A stretch of DNA of 50,960 nucleotides from Acidimicrobiia bacterium (GTDB lineage Bacteria; Actinomycetota; Acidimicrobiia; Acidimicrobiales; AC-14), in the NCBI GenBank assembly GCA_023265045.1, contig JAHFUQ010000014.1, positions 1 to 50,960 on the forward strand, in the 5' to 3' direction. Made by a program: the position numbers and the translations under genes. Below, piece after piece: positions 24,233-31,746 of this stretch. The stretch's first letter is position 1, and each line of letters starts with the position of its first letter. Below the pieces are notes generated by a model, which did not search any database, had not been told where the DNA came from, and saw only the letters and a list, made by a program, of their open reading frames with translations.

Positions 24233-27136
24233 GTGGCGGAGCTTGTGCACATCTCGCTGGCCGGGCGGGTCGCCATTTGTCCGGACGGGTGCGGCGGCGA
24301 TCAGACCCGCGCCGAGGCGGCGCTTGGATCCCGGGCGCGGGTCGCCCTCGCCTACCTGGTGAGCGAGCGGGCCCGTCCCGTCGCGGCCGGGACGTTGGCC
24401 GACGTGGTGTGGGGCCCGGCGCTGCCCGCCACCTGGCGGGCGGCGCTCCGGGGGGTGATCGCCCGGGTGCGGGTCGCGCTCTCCACCGCCGGCCTGGACG
24501 CCGCCGCGGCGCTGACGTCCGGCCCGGGCGGGTACCAGATCCACCTGCCGCCGGGTTCGACCGTCGATGTCGAGGTCGGTCGGGCCGCCCTGGAGGCAGC
24601 CCTTGTGGCCCTCGCGTCCGATCCCCCGAGCGCCGCCGGAGCAGCCCGGCGGGCCGTCCAGATCCTCAGGGGCGAGTTCGCCGGGGGAGGCGACAGCCCG
24701 TGGGTCGAGCGCCGCCAGGCCGAGCTGGCCGAGCTCCAGGTCCGCGCCCTCGAGACGCTCTCCCTGGCATCGTCGGCGTGCCGCGACCTCGACGCCGCGC
24801 TGTGGGCCGCGGAGGAGGCCGTGGCCCTCGAGCCGCTCCGCGAGTCCGCCCACGTGCGCGTCATGGCGGCCCACGAGGCCGCCGGCAACCGTGCCGCCGC
24901 GCTCCGAGCATACGAACGGTGCCGCCGTCTGCTGGCCGACGAACTGGGCGTGACGCCCGCGCCGGATACCGAGGCCGCTTACGTCGCTCTCCTCGGCGCC
25001 GAACCGTCGCCCGGTGGGCCTGAGGGTGCCGAGCAGGGGGCCCACCCGGTTCCGCCCCGATCGCCGGGCAACCTGCCGTCACCGGTCACGCGCTTTGTCG
25101 GGCGGGAGGGCGAGCGAGCGAGCATCCGCGAGCAATTGGGCGCCGGCCGGCTCGTGACCCTCACCGGTCCGGGCGGCGTCGGCAAGAGCCGTCTCGCCCT
25201 GGAAGTGGTGGGCGACGCCCGGGGCGATCACCCCGACGGCGTGTGGCTCGTCGAGCTCGCCGGCCTCACCGACCCCAGGCTCCTCGCCGAGCACGTCCTG
25301 TCCGCACTCGAGGTCCCCGAGCCCCCCGGCTCCACCGCCGCCGACTCGCTCGTCGCCCACCTCGCCCCGCGCCGGGTCCTGCTTGTGTTCGACAACTGCG
25401 AGCACGTGCTATCCGCGTGCACGGCCCTCGTGCACCGGGTGCTCCGAGCCGGCCCGCACGTGGCGGTGGTGGCCACCAGCCGCGAGCCGCTGAGCGTCGA
25501 GGGGGAGACCGTGTGGGCCGTCGCTCCGCTCCTGTCGCACGATGCCGTCGCCCTCTTCGTCGACCGGGCGCGCGCCGCCGCGCCCACCGTCGACCTCGGG
25601 CAGGCGCTCGACGCGGTAGCCGAAATCTGCCGCCGGCTGGACGGGCTTCCCTTGGCCATCGAGCTGGCCGCCGCCCGCATGCGGTCGATGGCGGTGACCG
25701 ATATCGCCGCCCGCCTCGGCGACCGGTTCCGGCTCTTGGCGGATGGGCCTCGCACCGCGCCGGCGCGGCACCAGACACTGCGCGCCACGCTCGACTGGAG
25801 CTACGACTCCCTGACCGACGCCGAGCGGCGCTTGTTCCGGCTCGCCTCGGTGTTTGCGGGCGACTTCACCGTCGAGGCCGTCGAGGCGCTCTGGTGCGAC
25901 GACGCGTACGTCACCCTCGACACGGTGGCCGGGCTCGTCGACAAGTCGCTCGTCGTCGCCGACCGCGGGGGGATGCGGAGCCGGTTCCGGCTGCTCGAGA
26001 CCATGCGGCAGTACGGCTACGAGGCGCTGGTCCGAAGCGGCGGCGAGGAGGCTGCGCGCACCGCCCAGCTGCGGTGGGCGGCGCAGCTGGCCGAGACGGC
26101 CGAGGCCGGCCTCGAAGGGCCGGACCAGCTGGCGTGGCTCCAGTTGCTCGATGACGAGCTGGACAACCTCCGCGGCGTCCTCGACTGGGCCGTCCTCCAC
26201 TCCGACGCGCCCGAGGGGCCGCGCGCCACCGCTTCGCTGTGGCGCTACTGGGAGATCCGCGGCCTGCTGAGCGAGGGCCGGTCGCGCCTCGCCGCCGCCT
26301 TGACACCCGACGTCCCCCCGCCCCTGCGCGCCAAGCTCTCCAACGCCGCCGCCGTGCTCGCCCAAGGCCAGGGCGACGCCCACGCCGCCCGGGCGTTGTA
26401 CGGGCAGGCGCTCGAACTGCGACGCGGCCTCGGCGACCACCGGGGAACGGCGGCGTCGCTCAATGGGCTCGGGAACGTCGCCGTGGCCGAGGGCGACCTC
26501 CTGGGCGCCCGCGTGATCTTCGAGGAAAACCTGGCGACCAGCCGGATCCTCGGCGATCCGCGCCTGATCGCGGCGTCGCTCATGAACCTCGGGGTCGTCG
26601 TCCACCTGCTCCTTGCCGGCGGGCAGGCCGAGGCGACCGAGGCGGCCGAGGCGGCCGAGCGCGCCCGTGCCCTCTACCTCGAAAGCCTGGAGCGGTACCG
26701 GGAGCTGGGCGACCGCCGCGCCGTGGCCCAGGCCCTCGAAAACCTAGGCGCCATCGCCTCGGTGCGAGGGGACGACGCCGCCGCGCAGGCGTACCTCGAG
26801 GAGAGCCTGGCTCAGCGGCGCGAGCTCGACGACCGCAGCGGGATCGCCGCGTCGGCCCGCTTCCTCGGGCACCTGGCCTTGAAGGGCCACGAGTACGAGG
26901 CGGCCCGTTTGCTGCACGAGGAGTGCCTCGCCATCGAGCAGGCCCTGGGCAACGAGCTGTTGGTGGTGGCCGACCTGGCGTCCCTCGCCGAAATCGCCGG
27001 CGGCGAAGGCAACCACGCGGAAGCGCGCCGACTGGTCGAGAAGGGGCTGGAGCGGTGCGAGGGCCTCGGTGACGGCGAGTACGCGGCCGGCCTCAGGCGA
27101 AAGCTCCGTGGGATGAGGTCGACGACCCCCGCCTGA
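24233..27136 (+). CDS. SARP/BTAD-NB-ARC-TPR transcriptional regulator (AfsR-like)
   Basis: This 967-aa multidomain regulator has a winged-helix DNA-binding domain of the OmpR/SARP type (residues ~5-100, ending GPGGYQIHLPPGSTVDV). The bacterial transcriptional activation domain with ARRAVQILRG...AYERCRRLLADELGVTP follows, to about residue 250. Then comes an NB-ARC ATPase with P-loop LTGPGGVGKSRLAL near 308-321, LLVFDNCEH near 383 and GLPLAIELAAARM near 470. The C-terminus is TPR repeats (about 690-960; EALGNVAVAEGDL-type units). It would act as a cytoplasmic nucleotide-dependent activator. The GTG start lacks a ribosome binding site; GTG 24245 is an alternative. Target genes are not evident; the adjacent BNR genes or the downstream ligase are candidates by position only. 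Confidence 0.9.
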   Translation: MAELVHISLAGRVAICPDGCGGDQTRAEAALGSRARVALAYLVSERARPVAAGTLADVVWGPALPATWRAALRGVIARVRVALSTAGLDAAAALTSGPGGYQIHLPPGSTVDVEVGRAALEAALVALASDPPSAAGAARRAVQILRGEFAGGGDSPWVERRQAELAELQVRALETLSLASSACRDLDAALWAAEEAVALEPLRESAHVRVMAAHEAAGNRAAALRAYERCRRLLADELGVTPAPDTEAAYVALLGAEPSPGGPEGAEQGAHPVPPRSPGNLPSPVTRFVGREGERASIREQLGAGRLVTLTGPGGVGKSRLALEVVGDARGDHPDGVWLVELAGLTDPRLLAEHVLSALEVPEPPGSTAADSLVAHLAPRRVLLVFDNCEHVLSACTALVHRVLRAGPHVAVVATSREPLSVEGETVWAVAPLLSHDAVALFVDRARAAAPTVDLGQALDAVAEICRRLDGLPLAIELAAARMRSMAVTDIAARLGDRFRLLADGPRTAPARHQTLRATLDWSYDSLTDAERRLFRLASVFAGDFTVEAVEALWCDDAYVTLDTVAGLVDKSLVVADRGGMRSRFRLLETMRQYGYEALVRSGGEEAARTAQLRWAAQLAETAEAGLEGPDQLAWLQLLDDELDNLRGVLDWAVLHSDAPEGPRATASLWRYWEIRGLLSEGRSRLAAALTPDVPPPLRAKLSNAAAVLAQGQGDAHAARALYGQALELRRGLGDHRGTAASLNGLGNVAVAEGDLLGARVIFEENLATSRILGDPRLIAASLMNLGVVVHLLLAGGQAEATEAAEAAERARALYLESLERYRELGDRRAVAQALENLGAIASVRGDDAAAQAYLEESLAQRRELDDRSGIAASARFLGHLALKGHEYEAARLLHEECLAIEQALGNELLVVADLASLAEIAGGEGNHAEARRLVEKGLERCEGLGDGEYAAGLRRKLRGMRSTTPA

Positions 27137-27144
27137 TCCGGCCC

Positions 27145-28599
27145 CTACCGGCGCGGAGACTGCAGCAGCGACTCGAGTTCGGCGTACATGGCGTTGGCCT
27201 CGTCGAGGGTTTCGGCGATGCACGTGGCGCCCATCTTCCCGTACTGCTCGAGCGCCCCCAGCAGGTGCAGGCACACCCCCGACTTCAAGGCGCCGTCATA
27301 GGCCAGGCCCGACCGCTCCACCGCGGCGATCACCTCGGCCGGCGTGTACCCCACCAACGCCGGCTCCTTGAGGTTGTCGGTGGCGACGTAGCGGCGGGGG
27401 CGCCCTCCGTCCACCACCAGCTCGCCAATTGACGCGTCGTACTCGCCGCCCGTCGCCAGCCGGGCCATCCAGTACGGGTGGGTCGTGCCCCCCAGCCGGA
27501 GGTTGATCTCGCTGAGGTAGACGGCGTTGCCGCCGTGGCCGTTCGCCACCAGGAAGTCGATCCCGAACGAGCCCATCACGCCCTCGTCGGCCAGCACCTT
27601 GGCCACCCGGGCGGCGTTCTCCTGAATGACGAGCCGGTACTCGTGGTCGGCGGGGAAGCGGCAGCCGACGTAGACCTGACCCTCCACGCCGCCCAGGATC
27701 TGGTCGTGCGTGGACAGCACCTCGAAGGCGCCGCCGGGGGCGATGCGGATCTGCACCGACGGCGACGTCATCGGCTCCTTCTCCCGCACCAACTCCTCGA
27801 CGATCGCGCCTTCCGCCTCGACCTTGCTCTCGTAGTCGGGCCACGTCTCGTCGGGGGCGCAGAAGGTGGTGTCCGACGTCGGCAGCGGCGCGGTCCGGTC
27901 GTTCAATTCGACGATCACGTTGCCCTGGCCCGAGAACCCGTTGTTGAGCTTGATGACGACGGCGTCGGCGTGCGGCGCCCGGTGGCGGATCAGTTCGATG
28001 GCCTCCTCGATCTGCACCAACGACTGCAGGTCCTCGCGGCCTTCCAGCACCCGGACGCCGGCCCGGCGGGCCGTCCGGCGGGATCCCGTCTTGGAGCCGA
28101 ACCAGGCCAAGTGCGGCGGCGAGCCGTACAACGGCAGGCCCAGGGCCTCGGACACGTCCCGCTCTGCCGCGCCAACGGTGAACGGCAGCAAGTACGCGTC
28201 GGACGCGTCGCCGGCCTGTGACCGAAGCTCGTCGAGCGCCGCCGGGTTGCGCAGCAGCTTGTCCGACAGGGGCTGGATGGTCGGGTCGCCGATGCTGACC
28301 ATGTGCAGCCGCTCCCTGGCGGCGGCCGGGTCGGGCACGAAGCGCAAGTAGTAGTCGACGATGGCCGGGTCCACGGGCAGGGACGTCGGGTACACCACCC
28401 GGACGTCGGGCTGGGCGAGGAACAGCAGCATGTACAGCAGCCGTTCCTCGTAGTGCAGGACCCCGGTGATCTTGCGCAGCTCGGTCCCCGCGAACGACAG
28501 CGAGTTGAGGACGACGACCGTTCCGGCCGCCAGCCGTCCGGCCTGGAGGGGCCCGACCCGCTGCACGAACGCCTGCTGGCGTTGCTCCCAGGTGGTCAC
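27145..28599 (-). CDS. PGM1-like ATP-grasp peptide ligase
   Basis: This 484-aa protein resembles the peptide ligase PGM1 of pheganomycin biosynthesis, an ATP-grasp enzyme that joins amino acids or peptides. Visible are VVVLNSLSFAGTELRKITGVLHYEERLLYML at the N-terminus, the ATP-grasp lysine strand AVVIKLNNGFSGQGNVIVEL (near 220-240), EGAIVEELV (near 275) and the metal-binding SFGIDFLV...YLSEINLRLGGTTHP (near 350-385). The C-terminal GVCLHLLGALEQYGKMG is typical of PGM1_C. No peptide precursor gene is recognisable next to it. Its 3' end is 8 bp from the convergent regulator gene. Confidence 0.85.
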   Translation of the reverse strand: MTTWEQRQQAFVQRVGPLQAGRLAAGTVVVLNSLSFAGTELRKITGVLHYEERLLYMLLFLAQPDVRVVYPTSLPVDPAIVDYYLRFVPDPAAARERLHMVSIGDPTIQPLSDKLLRNPAALDELRSQAGDASDAYLLPFTVGAAERDVSEALGLPLYGSPPHLAWFGSKTGSRRTARRAGVRVLEGREDLQSLVQIEEAIELIRHRAPHADAVVIKLNNGFSGQGNVIVELNDRTAPLPTSDTTFCAPDETWPDYESKVEAEGAIVEELVREKEPMTSPSVQIRIAPGGAFEVLSTHDQILGGVEGQVYVGCRFPADHEYRLVIQENAARVAKVLADEGVMGSFGIDFLVANGHGGNAVYLSEINLRLGGTTHPYWMARLATGGEYDASIGELVVDGGRPRRYVATDNLKEPALVGYTPAEVIAAVERSGLAYDGALKSGVCLHLLGALEQYGKMGATCIAETLDEANAMYAELESLLQSPRR

Positions 28600-28614
28600 G
28601 GGCGAGCGGTCCGG

Positions 28615-29583
28615 CTACGGACGCGACGAGGCGACGATGCCGGGCCCGAGGGCCTTGTCGACCGCGGCCACCACCTCGTCGCTGAGCTTGACCCCGGACG
28701 CGCCGGCATTGTCGTCCAGCTGCTCGGGGCGGCTCGCGCCCACGATGGCGGCGGCGACGTTCGGCTCTCGCAGCACCCACGCCAGGGCCAGTTGGGCCAG
28801 GCTCAGCCCCAGGTCGTCGGCGACGGGGCGCAGCCGCTGGACCGCCTCGAGCACGGCGTCGTCCTTGAAGCGACGCATTATCCCGGAGTCGCGGCCCGAC
28901 GCACGGGAGCCCGGGGGCGGCGGCGCGCCAGGCCGGTACTTGCCCGTCAGCGCCCCCTGGGCCAGCGGCGACCACACGATCTGGCTGATGCCGTGGTCGG
29001 CGCACAGGGGGATGACCTGCTCGGCCTTGCGCCACAGCATCGAGTACTCGGGCTGGCTCGACACGAACGGCACGAGCCCGCCTTGTGACCCGCCGGCCAG
29101 GTCGATGGCCGCTGTGATCTGCTCCGGCGACCACTCGCTGAAGCCGATCCAGCGGACCTTGCCCGACTGCACCAGCTCGGTCAATGCCTCCATCGTCTCC
29201 TCCAGCGGCGTGTGCTCGTCGTAGCGGTGGCACTGGTAGAGGTCGACGTAGTCGGTCTGCAGCCGCCGCAGCGACGCCTCCGACTGCTTGCGCACCTGCT
29301 CGGCCGACAGCCCCTGGTCGGTGGGGGACATGCGCCAGAACAGCTTGGTGGCGAGGTGGTACGAGCCCCGGTCCCGCCCCTGCAACGCTTCGCCCAGGAA
29401 CTCCTCGGCCGCCCCCCGGCCGTAGACATTGGCCGTGTCGAACAGGTTGATCCCCAGGTCGAAGGCGCGGTCGACGCACGCCAGCCCACGCTCGCGCTCG
29501 ACCGACGCCCCGTAGGTCAGCCACGACCCGAGGGCGAGCTCGGAGACGACGAGGTCGCTGTCACCTAACCGGCGGAATTCCAT
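28615..29583 (-). CDS. Aldo/keto reductase, Kv-beta-like
   Basis: This 322-aa NADPH-dependent TIM-barrel oxidoreductase has the tetrad Asp49-Tyr54 (FDTANVYGRG), Lys80 (LATKLFW) and His119 (YQCHRYD), all intact. The RLGDSDLVVSELALGSW start and the GFSEWS and SPLAQGALTGKY segments match the voltage-gated K+ channel beta / YghZ subgroup. It is 15 bp upstream of the peptide ligase gene in the same direction, so the two are probably one transcript. The substrate is unknown. The ATG at 29583 matches the family start. Confidence 0.92.
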   Translation of the reverse strand: MEFRRLGDSDLVVSELALGSWLTYGASVERERGLACVDRAFDLGINLFDTANVYGRGAAEEFLGEALQGRDRGSYHLATKLFWRMSPTDQGLSAEQVRKQSEASLRRLQTDYVDLYQCHRYDEHTPLEETMEALTELVQSGKVRWIGFSEWSPEQITAAIDLAGGSQGGLVPFVSSQPEYSMLWRKAEQVIPLCADHGISQIVWSPLAQGALTGKYRPGAPPPPGSRASGRDSGIMRRFKDDAVLEAVQRLRPVADDLGLSLAQLALAWVLREPNVAAAIVGASRPEQLDDNAGASGVKLSDEVVAAVDKALGPGIVASSRP

Positions 29584-29605
29584 CGCCTCGTCTCTAGCAC
29601 GTGTT

Positions 29606-29643
29606 CCGCCTGCCTCCCGACGGGGGGATCGGGAGGCAGGCGG
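29606..29643. repeat. Perfect 13-bp inverted repeat
   Basis: CCGCCTGCCTCCC (29606-29618) and GGGAGGCAGGCGG (29631-29643) form a perfect stem with a 12-nt loop. It lies between the aldo/keto reductase start and the TetR remnant. No T-tract follows, and it is upstream of the reductase gene, so it may be a regulatory hairpin or a leftover terminator. Confidence 0.7.
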
Positions 29644-29790
29644 CGATCACCCGCTCAGCGCACCCCGGCCCCGACCGGGGGCGCAGATCCCGTTTCCGAG
29701 CCCCCGCCCGCGGCGGGCTGCAGGTGCGAGCCTTCGACGGTGACATTGGGCAAGAGACCCCAGCCACCTGGGCAACTGCGTGCCGTTGAT

Positions 29791-30107
29791 CGTCACCCGT
29801 CCGTTCGCCACGCCGGCCTCGTTGCCACGATGCGAACCGGCCTTGAGCCTGCTGGCCGAGGGCGGCTGCGACGCCGAGCACGCCCTCATCGCCTTCCGGG
29901 CGATCGTTGCCTACATCCTCGGGTACGTGACGATGGAGTCGGCGGGGTTCTTCGAGGCGGTCGGGGCGCGCGCCGCTCCCCGAAACGCTCGACGAGATGG
30001 GCTTGCCCCGCCTCAGCGCGTGCGTCGCGCTCATGCCGGGGCGCGACATCGGCACCGACTTCGACGCCGGCTTCCGGGTCGTGCTGCTGGGGAGCGCGGC
30101 GCGCTAG
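29791..30107 (+). pseudogene. TetR-family regulator remnant (C-terminal ligand-binding domain only)
   Basis: Three frames must be joined to read it: RHAGLVATMRTGLEP, then ALSLLAEGGCDAEHALIAFRAIVAYILGYV...ESAGFFEAV, then LPETLDEMGLPRLSACVALMPG...TDFDAGFRVVLLG ending at TAG 30105. This is the tetracycline-repressor-type C-terminal domain (TetR_C_1). The helix-turn-helix half is missing and two frameshifts (near 29835 and near 29975) have accumulated. The stretch from 29644 to 29790 shows no further recognisable part of the gene. Confidence 0.7.
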
Positions 30108-30769
30108 TTCGACTTCTTGGCGCCGCCGCCCAACTTGATGACGTCGGCGATCAGGTCCACGATCGGTTTGGCGATTGCGACCGCCTTGGCGATCTGGTCC
30201 TGGATCGACGACGGGCTCCAGAAATGGAAGATGGCAATGCCGGTCGTGGCGTTCGCGACATCGGGAGTCAGGTCCGCGCTCCAATAGTCCGTACGATCGC
30301 TTCTCCCGATCCATGTGCCGTCGACGCCGAAGACGTGGGTGTCGGTCTGACCGCGGGGGATCCCAGCGGCGTCGTAGAAGATGATGTTCACGCCGCCATG
30401 GAACCCGCCGAACATGGTGATCGTTCGGGTCCTGGTGGTGACGTCGACATGCCCGCCCGACGCGGTGCGGCTGAGGGCCCCGTGCGTGGTCATGTAGTGC
30501 CCCGCGCCCAGGAACGTGTCCAAGTCCAGCGCCAGGCTCTGGCCCGGAAGCAAGTCCTGAGCCTGCGCGACCGGCAGGGCGGCGAGCTCGTCGTCCGGTA
30601 CGACGTGGACGTCGGCGGGGGAATAGCCCGCCTCGCGGAACGCCCGGGCATTCGGGATGACCTGCAGTCGGCCGCTCTGAACGACGTACAGCCGGGGCGG
30701 ATCATGGACGGCTGAGTTGTCCGACCTGCTGCCGTCGCCTTGGATGACCATGCCTTCGGTGATCGTCAT
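30104..30769 (-). CDS. Protein of unknown function
   Basis: This 221-aa protein has no signal peptide and no membrane helix. The centre is predicted beta-rich (residues 70-165, for example RTITMFGGFHGGVNIIFYDAAG and HVFGVDGTWIGRSDRTDYWS). The C-terminus is a hydrophobic amphipathic helix (AKAVAIAKPIVDLIADVIKLGGG) followed by KKS. The ATG start at 30769 has a strong GGAGGGAGG site 6-7 bases upstream, so it is probably well translated. I do not recognise the family; the HFWSPSS and glycine-aromatic strands vaguely suggest a beta-sandwich. Its 3' end overlaps the TetR remnant by four bases. Confidence 0.65.
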   Translation of the reverse strand: MTITEGMVIQGDGSRSDNSAVHDPPRLYVVQSGRLQVIPNARAFREAGYSPADVHVVPDDELAALPVAQAQDLLPGQSLALDLDTFLGAGHYMTTHGALSRTASGGHVDVTTRTRTITMFGGFHGGVNIIFYDAAGIPRGQTDTHVFGVDGTWIGRSDRTDYWSADLTPDVANATTGIAIFHFWSPSSIQDQIAKAVAIAKPIVDLIADVIKLGGGAKKSN

Positions 30770-30913
30770 TGGAGCCTCCCTCCGCGCGACGCGCCAAACG
30801 CACGGCCCCGGTCTGGAGCGAACGTCCGCGTGACGGCGAACGTACCCATCCCGCGTCGGCCTTAGTCCTCCCGATCCGCCCTGGACCGCGGCGGTGCGTC
30901 CACGCGGGGTCGC

Positions 30914-31174
30914 TCAGCCCGCGTTGCGCACCATGGGCAGGCCGCCGAGGAAGCCGATGGCCGTCTCGCCCACGCTGGCGACGATGCCGCTCAGGTCGAT
31001 CTTGGAGATCAGGTCGATCGGGTCGAAGGGGCCCAGGATGCCGCTGATGTCGGGGAGGCCGTCGATCAGGCCGCCGATGTCGGGGAGTTTGTCCATGAGG
31101 CTGCCCAGGTCGATGCTCTTCAGCAGCCCGCCCACCTCGGGGAGGCCCTCCATCAGGTCGTTCAGAACGGACAT
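30914..31174 (-). CDS. Small protein with repeated LP-[DE]-[IV]-x-G motifs
   Basis: This 86-aa protein contains three short repeats, LPEVGGLL (residue 11), LPDIGGLI (30) and LPDISGIL (40), separated by DLGSLMDK-like turns. Its C-terminal half (IDLISKIDLSGIVASVGETAIGFLGG) is amphipathic. The ATG at 31174 is preceded by AGGGGG. It is acidic-hydrophobic and could be a small membrane-active or coat-like protein. I do not recognise it. Its upstream neighbour is the CBS-domain gene on the same strand, 61 bp away. Confidence 0.55.
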   Translation of the reverse strand: MSVLNDLMEGLPEVGGLLKSIDLGSLMDKLPDIGGLIDGLPDISGILGPFDPIDLISKIDLSGIVASVGETAIGFLGGLPMVRNAG

Positions 31175-31235
31175 GGTGCCCCCTATGGCTGGAGTATCGG
31201 CGTCTCGGACCTTCTAACCGCCGAGCGAGGGGGTG

Positions 31236-31655
31236 TCAATCGATGTCCGGCACACTCACCGGCGCGCTCGCGGCCGCGGCGCGCTCCTGCAAGAGGCCCA
31301 CGACCAGGTCCCTCATGGAGAAGACGCCCACCAAGTTGCCCTCGGCGTCGACCACCACGAGGTGGCGGAAGTTCTTCTCCCGCATGATGCGAGCCGCCTC
31401 GAGCACGGGGGTGGCGGGGGAGACGGTCACCAGCCGCCTGGGGACGAAGTCCCGAACCTTCACCTGGCTGGCGTCCGCCCCTTGGGCCACGAGCTTGAGC
31501 GCATCGCGGTCGGTGATGATCCCGGTCGGCTTGCCGCCCTCGACGACCACCGCCGAGCCCACGCCCCGCTCGATCATCTTGCTGGCCGCCGCCCTGACCG
31601 TGTCGCCGCCCTTGAGGGTGAGGACGGCGCGCGTGATCAGCGCTTCGATCTCCAT
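31236..31655 (-). CDS. CBS-domain pair protein
   Basis: This 139-aa protein consists of two CBS domains and almost nothing else: VRAAASKMIERGVGSAVVVEGGKPTGIITDRDAL (residues 20-55) and LEAARIMREKNFRHLVVVDAEGNLVGVFSMRDL (about 85-118). Such Bateman modules bind adenosine nucleotides (AMP, ATP, SAM or NADH) and regulate partner proteins. It is divergent from the NuoF-like gene at 31747 and shares the 91-bp promoter gap with the CRP-like palindrome, so the two may be co-controlled. Confidence 0.9.
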   Translation of the reverse strand: MEIEALITRAVLTLKGGDTVRAAASKMIERGVGSAVVVEGGKPTGIITDRDALKLVAQGADASQVKVRDFVPRRLVTVSPATPVLEAARIMREKNFRHLVVVDAEGNLVGVFSMRDLVVGLLQERAAAASAPVSVPDID

Positions 31656-31708
31656 CCCGCCACCCTATCCCGCGCCCAAACCGGCTCCTCCCCAGGGTCA
31701 ATCGTGAA

Positions 31709-31724
31709 TGTGAACACAATCACA
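31709..31724. promoter_or_regulatory. CRP/FNR-type operator palindrome
   Basis: TGTGA-ACACAA-TCACA is a perfect TGTGA-N6-TCACA palindrome, the consensus half-sites of CRP-family regulators (known for E. coli and mycobacterial Crp). It ends 8 bp before the TACAAT -10 hexamer, so it covers the -35 position of the NuoF-like gene and could repress that gene, or act on the divergent CBS gene. Confidence 0.7.
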
Positions 31725-31732
31725 AGTCGAGG

Positions 31733-31738
31733 TACAAT
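31733..31738 (+). promoter_or_regulatory. -10 element (TACAAT), leaderless-type promoter
   Basis: TACAAT is a near-consensus -10 hexamer ending 8 nt before the ATG at 31747. There is no Shine-Dalgarno sequence, so the mRNA probably starts at or next to the start codon. Confidence 0.6.
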
Positions 31739-31746
31739 CCGTTGCG

